NCBI GenBank assembly: GCA_947069175.1 | Contig: CAMTDV010000012.1 | Span: forward strand, 37,914,341 to 37,978,340 | DNA length: 64,000 nt | Direction of reading: 5' to 3' | Source of the DNA: Scalesia atractyloides | Lineage: Eukaryota; Streptophyta; Magnoliopsida; Asterales; Asteraceae | Part shown: in pieces, positions 59,103 through 64,000 of the stretch | Numbering within the stretch: the first letter of the stretch is position 1 | Layout: every line of letters begins with the position of its first letter | The notes under the pieces: model-generated | What the model saw: the letters and a program-made list of their open reading frames with translations, nothing else | What the model was told of the DNA's origin: nothing | Databases searched by the model: none | Position numbers and translations under genes: made by a program

Positions 59103-59104
<2 letters not shown>
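58290..59104 (-). mobile_element. family D copy 2, inverted relative to copy 1
   Basis: Reverse complement of 56915-57759 over most of its length: ATCTAAACCATTAGATATTT near 58320 pairs with the end of copy 1; ends TCTCACATGATCTCTACC. Flanked by TA and TACA runs. Confidence 0.75.
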
Positions 59105-59139
<35 letters not shown>

Positions 59140-59143
<4 letters not shown>

Positions 59144-59624
59144 GAGTTCCAATGAGAAGAAAAATTTTGTAAGAATTAAAAGAATAACTTTTAAACCAAT
59201 AGAATTTCTCTATTTACTTCATTTAATGTGTGTATTTAATATTATAAAAAAGGGCATATAGGTAAATCTATAATTGTCATTAATTAGCTTATTAATTAAA
59301 CTTGTAACTCATTTTTAATATACCTTTTCAAGATAAAATAATTTATGATGAAGGACAATTTTCGACATGTGTAGGATAAATTTTAGTATATGTAGGATAA
59401 ATTTTGAAATGTGTAGGGTATTTTTACATGTGTGTCGGGTAAATTCCGATAAGTATAAGATATATATAGGATAAATTTTGAAATGTGTCGGATATAATGT
59501 TTTTTGTTTTATTAATGAAAGATAACATAATTAATGAGAGGAGTTATAAATTATTTACTGTTATACCTTATGCCCTTTCTTCTTTTTCTTCCCACATTAA
59601 ATTTCTTCTCAATGAACCTTCCCC
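59140..59624 (+). mobile_element. family C TIR element copy 3 (most complete)
   Basis: Begins GGAGAGTTCCAATGAGAAGA and ends TTCTCAATGAACCTTCCCC between TA runs. Serves as the reference showing that 11090 and 39463 are two halves of one family C copy. Confidence 0.75.
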
Positions 59625-60151
59625 TATATATATATACACAACCACACACACACCCGCGCGATGCGCCGGAGTGGCGATTTAAATAGGATACTCGTTTACC
59701 GTTAGTTTATCAGTCGTCTCGTGATATATTGTATAGTACTTAAGTTAGTTTTCTTATTCGTGATATGTTAGCACTTGTTTTTCTGTTAGTTTATCAATTC
59801 TTTGGTGATATACTTTTCCTAATTTTTTTAGTTGTAGCTTCGGCGTGATCGATATACAAGAAGAGTACAAAACAAGGAAGTAGATGTAATTAAAAACAAG
59901 AAGAGTACAATACAAGCAAGTAGCTAGACAAAACTTCAAAAACAAAATACGGGGAGTCTCTTGTATCTCTTCCTGTTTTACCAATACATCCATTCGCTCA
60001 TGAATTTCTTGTATCCTCCTCTACTGTACCAGATTTCGACACATAAAAAACAATGTTAGACGCTTACAGGTGTTTTAAAAAAGTAATTTCTGGAAGCAAT
60101 TTAGGCACAAAATCTACTAACTTACCTTCGTTTTGATACGAATGCGGTTCA
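59625..60151. other. Helitron 3' region
   Basis: CCCGCGCGATGCGCCGG at 59653-59669 can form the GC-rich hairpin typical of Helitron 3' ends (minus sense), but a CTRR end is not visible; (CA)n lies there. Otherwise AT-rich. Confidence 0.4.
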
Positions 60152-61620
60152 TCAGTCATGCAACACTTCCTGGTAGACAAAAGTTGATGTGTAAACTCCA
60201 TGTTGTTTAAAATCTTTGGCGAGATGTACCAACACCTTCGTATTTTGTCTTCAAGTTGATGACACCACATAAAGTTGTCCATATGAAAATACAGAAACTG
60301 GTAAATAAACACTAACGTGCGGAATTGTTTGACCTTGAATTGTATTAATCGTCATGGAAAAGCTTAGTCGAATTGGAAAATGTTTTCTTTTCAGCTTGAA
60401 TGGGAACATGTCATCTTTAGAAAGGGTTAGAGGAATTCTTGGCAAAATACTCGTTTACCGGCATGTTGACCAACTGCAATTTCTACATCAATAACATTTC
60501 GCATGAAGCCTTTACATATCAACCGCGTGCCATTACACAGGCCATGTGATGGATCGATATTCCGTAACAATATTATTGGGCATGTAATTTTTAAACGAAA
60601 CTTATGAGGCGGCAACCACTAACATTTAGCGAGTTTAAGGACTCGATCGGATAGAAGTAGTGTTGATCGTCTTCAGCTTCGTCAAAACTGTAATACATTT
60701 TTTCCTCCCCTTGAAAAATGTCGATCATTTGATTATTAATCTCGTCAACACTCTCATTTTTAGTGGACAATATCGCTCTAGAGATTATATAATCTGAAGA
60801 ATGTACATTATCTTCAATTGATAGAAAGATGGCATTGATCAATTCTTTTATAGACTTTTCTCTATTTTTGCACTAAATTGTCATGTCATCAGGTATGTGG
60901 ATATAGTTTCCTTCGATTGGTTCTTCAGTTCCATTGCCGACTCTTAAAAGAAATTCAGAAAACCATGGATCTTTCAATGCTCTCATATTTATGGTCAACC
61001 GCATCTGTTTAGTCAAAGACCAAAGAAGTGACATTCGTAGGCTGGAGTCTACAATCTGAGCTCGAGTGCCACGTTTAATAACCAGCAACACCTGTCTGAA
61101 GTTACCTCCCATAACCATTATTTTCCCACCAAATGGGAGACTAACACCTATAATGTCCTGCAATGTACGATCAACTGCCTCTATCGCCTGTCGCTTAGCC
61201 ATCGACGCTTCATCCCATATGATTATTGTGGCAGACCGAATTAGTTTAACGGCCCCACTCTGTTTTTTGATACTGCACATTGAATTATTTTCAAGATTAA
61301 AAGGAATCTTGAATCTCTAGTGAGCCGTTCTACCTCCTGGCATATTATTAGCCACAACACCTGATGAAGCTGTTGCGAGAGCAATAAGACCACGTGACCG
61401 AATTTCAGCAAGCAAGGCATTGTACAAAAATGTTTTTCTAGTTCCACCCGGACTATCAATAAAGGAGACGCGTGGAAGATCATTATCAACATGCATCATA
61501 ATCTCATCAAACACGTTTTTTTGGTCCGAATTAAGTTTATCTTTGGCACTCAAGTGTTCAGGTTCCAAAACAATCTCATACTCCTCTTGTAACTCACGAT
61601 AACCTACATCCTATAAGTTA
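60152..61620 (-). pseudogene. Helitron helicase domain (Pif1-like), frameshifted
   Basis: Unwinds DNA during rolling-circle transposition. Blocks: Walker A region FIDSPGGTRKTFLYNALLAE (usual core GPGGTGKT, here with two glycines changed), Walker B IIIWDEASMAKRQAIEAVDR, GGNFRQVL, LTINMRAL, later MFPFKLKRKHFPIRLSFSMT and INTIQGQTIPHVSVYLP, ending TFVYQEVLHD with TGA at 60152-60154. At least four frame changes. Confidence 0.85.
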
Positions 61621-61785
61621 ACATCATTTGTTATCTTAGGAAAGTCGAATTCATTGATATGTTTACCCATGGACTGTAGAAGGACACTAATTTTGGTAAG
61701 AACCCATATTCTGAACTCATTCGATACTTTGACAGTGTAACCGATGATCTTCAGAAAGTGAATCAAAGTGGCCATTCCATAACTT

Positions 61786-63042
61786 TCAAATATCTCCAGG
61801 TTGGCAAAAAATCATTATGGTCGAAAATAACCTTCTATGAGCATTGGGAAACTGGAATATAGAGGCTTCTTCGAGACATTGTGATAGATATTCATCTTCT
61901 TCTATTAAGCCTAACTCAAGAGTTGCTTTTCGAAATGTCTCACACCTTTGACCATTAACTGTGCAAAGATGTTCAAAAGAAGTAGGCCCTTTGACGTTTG
62001 ACAAAAATAGGCATAAGTAGTACCTTTCTCCTTCGGCTGGATTAGCGGAAACGATACGACCTCTTTGTTTTTTACCCAAACGAAGATTCCAACGGCGTGT
62101 GCTTCCATTCCACATGAAGTTTTTTGGAAAACCTTTATACAAAAATACCCTTGTTGTTTCATCGATTCTATTTTTCTCAAAAAAAGTTTTTAGCGTGGTT
62201 CTCTTATCCCTTTCCCTATCAACAATATTAGACATTATCTCATCATCTTTAAATCTAACCATCTGATTATTTGGTAGATGAAGTTGTAAGGCTAGAATAG
62301 AAGGAAAGACTTGAGAAAGAGAGAAGTAAAAAATGCGCCTTATAGCCTCTGGGGGCGATATGTAGTGTGCATCATGAAATCTCTTTATCTCATTAATAAC
62401 AGCCCCTTGCTCACTTTGATCAACTTGGATAACCTGTTTGTCATGTCCTTTATGAACATATTTGAAAAGATATTTCACAGATTTTATACTTGAGCAAACT
62501 TCAACATTGATGTGGCAGTTAAACATCATCAAAAGCCTTGGGTTATATGGGACCACCGATCTACCATCAAGTGTTTTTCCTCGTACGTCCACTTCTATTC
62601 CGGTGTCTCTCATTCGATACAACGGATATGCATCTTCTCCTTGTGCCGTCTCTTCATTAAATTGTCTAGGATAGCGAAAACGACAAATTTTAGGATCACC
62701 CTGTATACAAGGACTTCTTAATCGTAAACCGCCGCAAGGGCCGTGAATCATGTGCTTCGCAACAATCTCATGCAATTTGGGATGTCTTCGTTTGTTAGGA
62801 AGCTCAACACACACAACTTTATCATAATGGTCCGAGTTATTGATTTTGTGTTGCGGGTACATGAAAAGGAGAAAATGTGGGTGCGGCAAACCACGCTTTT
62901 GATATTCGATGACATAAACGTATGCCTTAACTTCCCCGAGGATATGTTTCTTGAAGAGTTGTTCCTTAAGATCTTCTAATTTACCCCGAAACATTCTTGA
63001 AACAAGGTCTGGACGATCACTGCTGAGTATAACATCAATGGT
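61786..63042 (-). pseudogene. Helitron Rep (HUH endonuclease) domain
   Basis: Cuts and joins DNA in rolling-circle transposition. Open frame with TIDVILSSDRPDLVSRMF at its upstream end, HUH-type motif YQKRGLPHPHFLLFM, CRFRYPRQF and the two-tyrosine segment SVKYLFKYVHKG, followed by the conserved ANPAEGERYYLCLFLSNVKG. The N-terminus is lost at 63042; the last residues before 61786 diverge, so the join to the helicase is broken. Confidence 0.88.
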
Positions 63043-63466
63043 TAGTGTAACACCTCGTAAAATTCATGTCCTGTAATATACTGACACGTGTACATGCCCT
63101 CGGACTACCTCAAATAAGTTAGCCACTCAACTCCTCAAACGTGTCTAAAAAATAATAATTTAAACCTGACCGTAGCTTACGGTCCAGGACTATAAGCTCC
63201 GGTCCATGCTTACTGGTTTGAATTTAAAACTAACCGTAAGTTACAGTCTGATGACCGTAGCCTACGGCGGGCCTCTAGAACTTCACTTTTTCATCATTTT
63301 AACTTTCAACTGATAACTCAAAGGCCCCGAGACTTTATTGTTTCATTTTCCTTGCATAACCAGGTCATTTTTTGACCCGAATGACTCCCGGTTAAGGTGA
63401 TATCTTTTGATTCACCATTCTTGAGCATTCGGCTTCTTCACCGAACCTTTAACCTTACTAGTTTGG
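63043..63466. repeat. LTR-like insert between two Helitron copies
   Basis: Begins TGTAACACCTCGTAAAATTC, a start common in plant gypsy LTRs. Contains CCGTAGCTTACGG- and CCGTAGCCTACGG-type palindromes. The right side is cut by the next Helitron copy, so no end or duplication can be defined. Confidence 0.5.
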
Positions 63467-64000
63467 GTAATTTAACCTTCTATGAGCATTGGGAAACTGG
63501 AATATAGAGGCTTCTTCGAGACATTGTGATAGATATTCATCTTCTTCTATTAAGCCTAACTCAAGAGTTGCTTTTCGAAATGTCTCACACCTTTGACCAT
63601 TAACTGTGCAAAGATGTTCAAAAGAAGTAGGCCCTTTGATGTTTGACAAAAATAGGCATAAGTAGTACCTTTCTCCTTCGGCTGGATTAGCGGAAACGAT
63701 ACGAACTCTTTGTTTTTTACCCAAACGATGATTCCAACGGCGTGTGCTTCCATTCACACTGAAGTTTTTTGGAAAACCTTTATACAAATATACCCTTGTT
63801 GTTTCATCGATTCTATTTTTCTCAAAAAAAGTTGTTAGCGTGGTTCTCTTATCCCTTTCCCTATCAACAATATTAGACAATATCTCATCAGCTTTAAATC
63901 TAACCATCTGATTATTTGGTAGATGAAGTTGTAAGGCTAGAAAAGAAGGAAAGACTTGAGAAAGAGAGAAGGAAAAAATGCGCCTCATAGCCTCTGGGGG
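63467..64000 (-). pseudogene. second Helitron Rep fragment
   Basis: Near-identical to 61829-62367: QVFPSFLALQLHLPNNQMVR, KNRIDETTRVYLYKGFPKNF and ANPAEGERYYLCLFLSNIKG. Its 3' side ends at AACCTTCTATGAGC where the LTR-like insert begins; it runs off the window. Confidence 0.85.

Larger units (their letters stand above)
59653..63042 (-). mobile_element. Helitron, decayed autonomous copy
   Basis: Contains a RepHel gene in helicase and Rep parts (below), minus-sense. The 3' end is placed at the hairpin; the 5' part is cut off at 63042 by an LTR-like insert. Confidence 0.75.

Noticed and set aside
1..64000. CRISPR array, bacterial operon or phage features
   Set aside because: No direct-repeat/spacer pattern, no ribosome-binding-site spacing; gene structure is that of a plant nuclear genome.

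Overview
This is plant nuclear DNA, almost certainly from a eudicot. It carries intron-rich plant genes (a UGT80 sterol glucosyltransferase with 14 exons, an RGP5-type UDP-arabinopyranose mutase, an intronless PLS-class PPR gene), plant Ty3/gypsy lineages (a Tat-type element with two RNase H domains and a chromodomain Tekay/Del-like element), a Ty1/copia remnant, Helitrons and many AT-rich TIR elements. The retroelements resemble Asteraceae families I know, so Asteraceae is my best guess; the sequence alone does not prove it.

Layout. 1-7.7 kb: the 3' part of an RGP5-like gene (+) and a complete UGT80A-like gene (-). 7.7-11.1 kb: flank with a Harbinger-like MITE and short TIR elements (families A, B and C) sitting in TA-rich microsatellites. 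11.1-39.5 kb: one 28.4 kb Ty3/gypsy Tat-lineage insertion with 1.06 kb LTRs that splits a family C element. It carries gag, pol and an antisense gene of the PF04195 'putative gypsy type transposon' type. Its gag is interrupted at 20417-37061 by a younger chromodomain gypsy unit arranged LTR-internal-LTR-internal-LTR, flanked by a perfect 5-bp duplication (GGATT). Both internal regions have lost the same integrase segment. Each 2.66 kb LTR contains four tRNA-like modules with Pol III-type A/B boxes; this is the most unusual structure in the window. 39.5-44.2 kb: family A and B elements, a truncated LTR with expanded internal repeats, a copia fragment and a 1.08 kb TIR element. 44.2-49.1 kb: mostly unrecognised DNA with a small phytoene synthase gene fragment. 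49.1-52.3 kb: a 1.5 kb foldback element ending in a 26-base C tract, then an intact PPR gene. 52.3-56.9 kb: AT-rich intergenic DNA with a MITE. 56.9-59.6 kb: two pairs of TIR elements (D, C, inverted D, C) chained through TA microsatellites. 59.6-64 kb: a decayed Helitron RepHel gene (-), an LTR-like insert, and a second Helitron copy running off the end.

Gene function. The three cellular genes are unrelated: nucleotide-sugar mutase (cell-wall arabinose supply), sterol glucosylation (membrane sterol glucosides) and organellar RNA metabolism (PPR). There is no operon-like organisation. Single-base indels break otherwise conserved frames in RGP5, UGT80 and both retroelement copies, mostly at homopolymers in the latter. 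This may be real decay or imperfect consensus polishing and should be settled before calling these loci pseudogenes.
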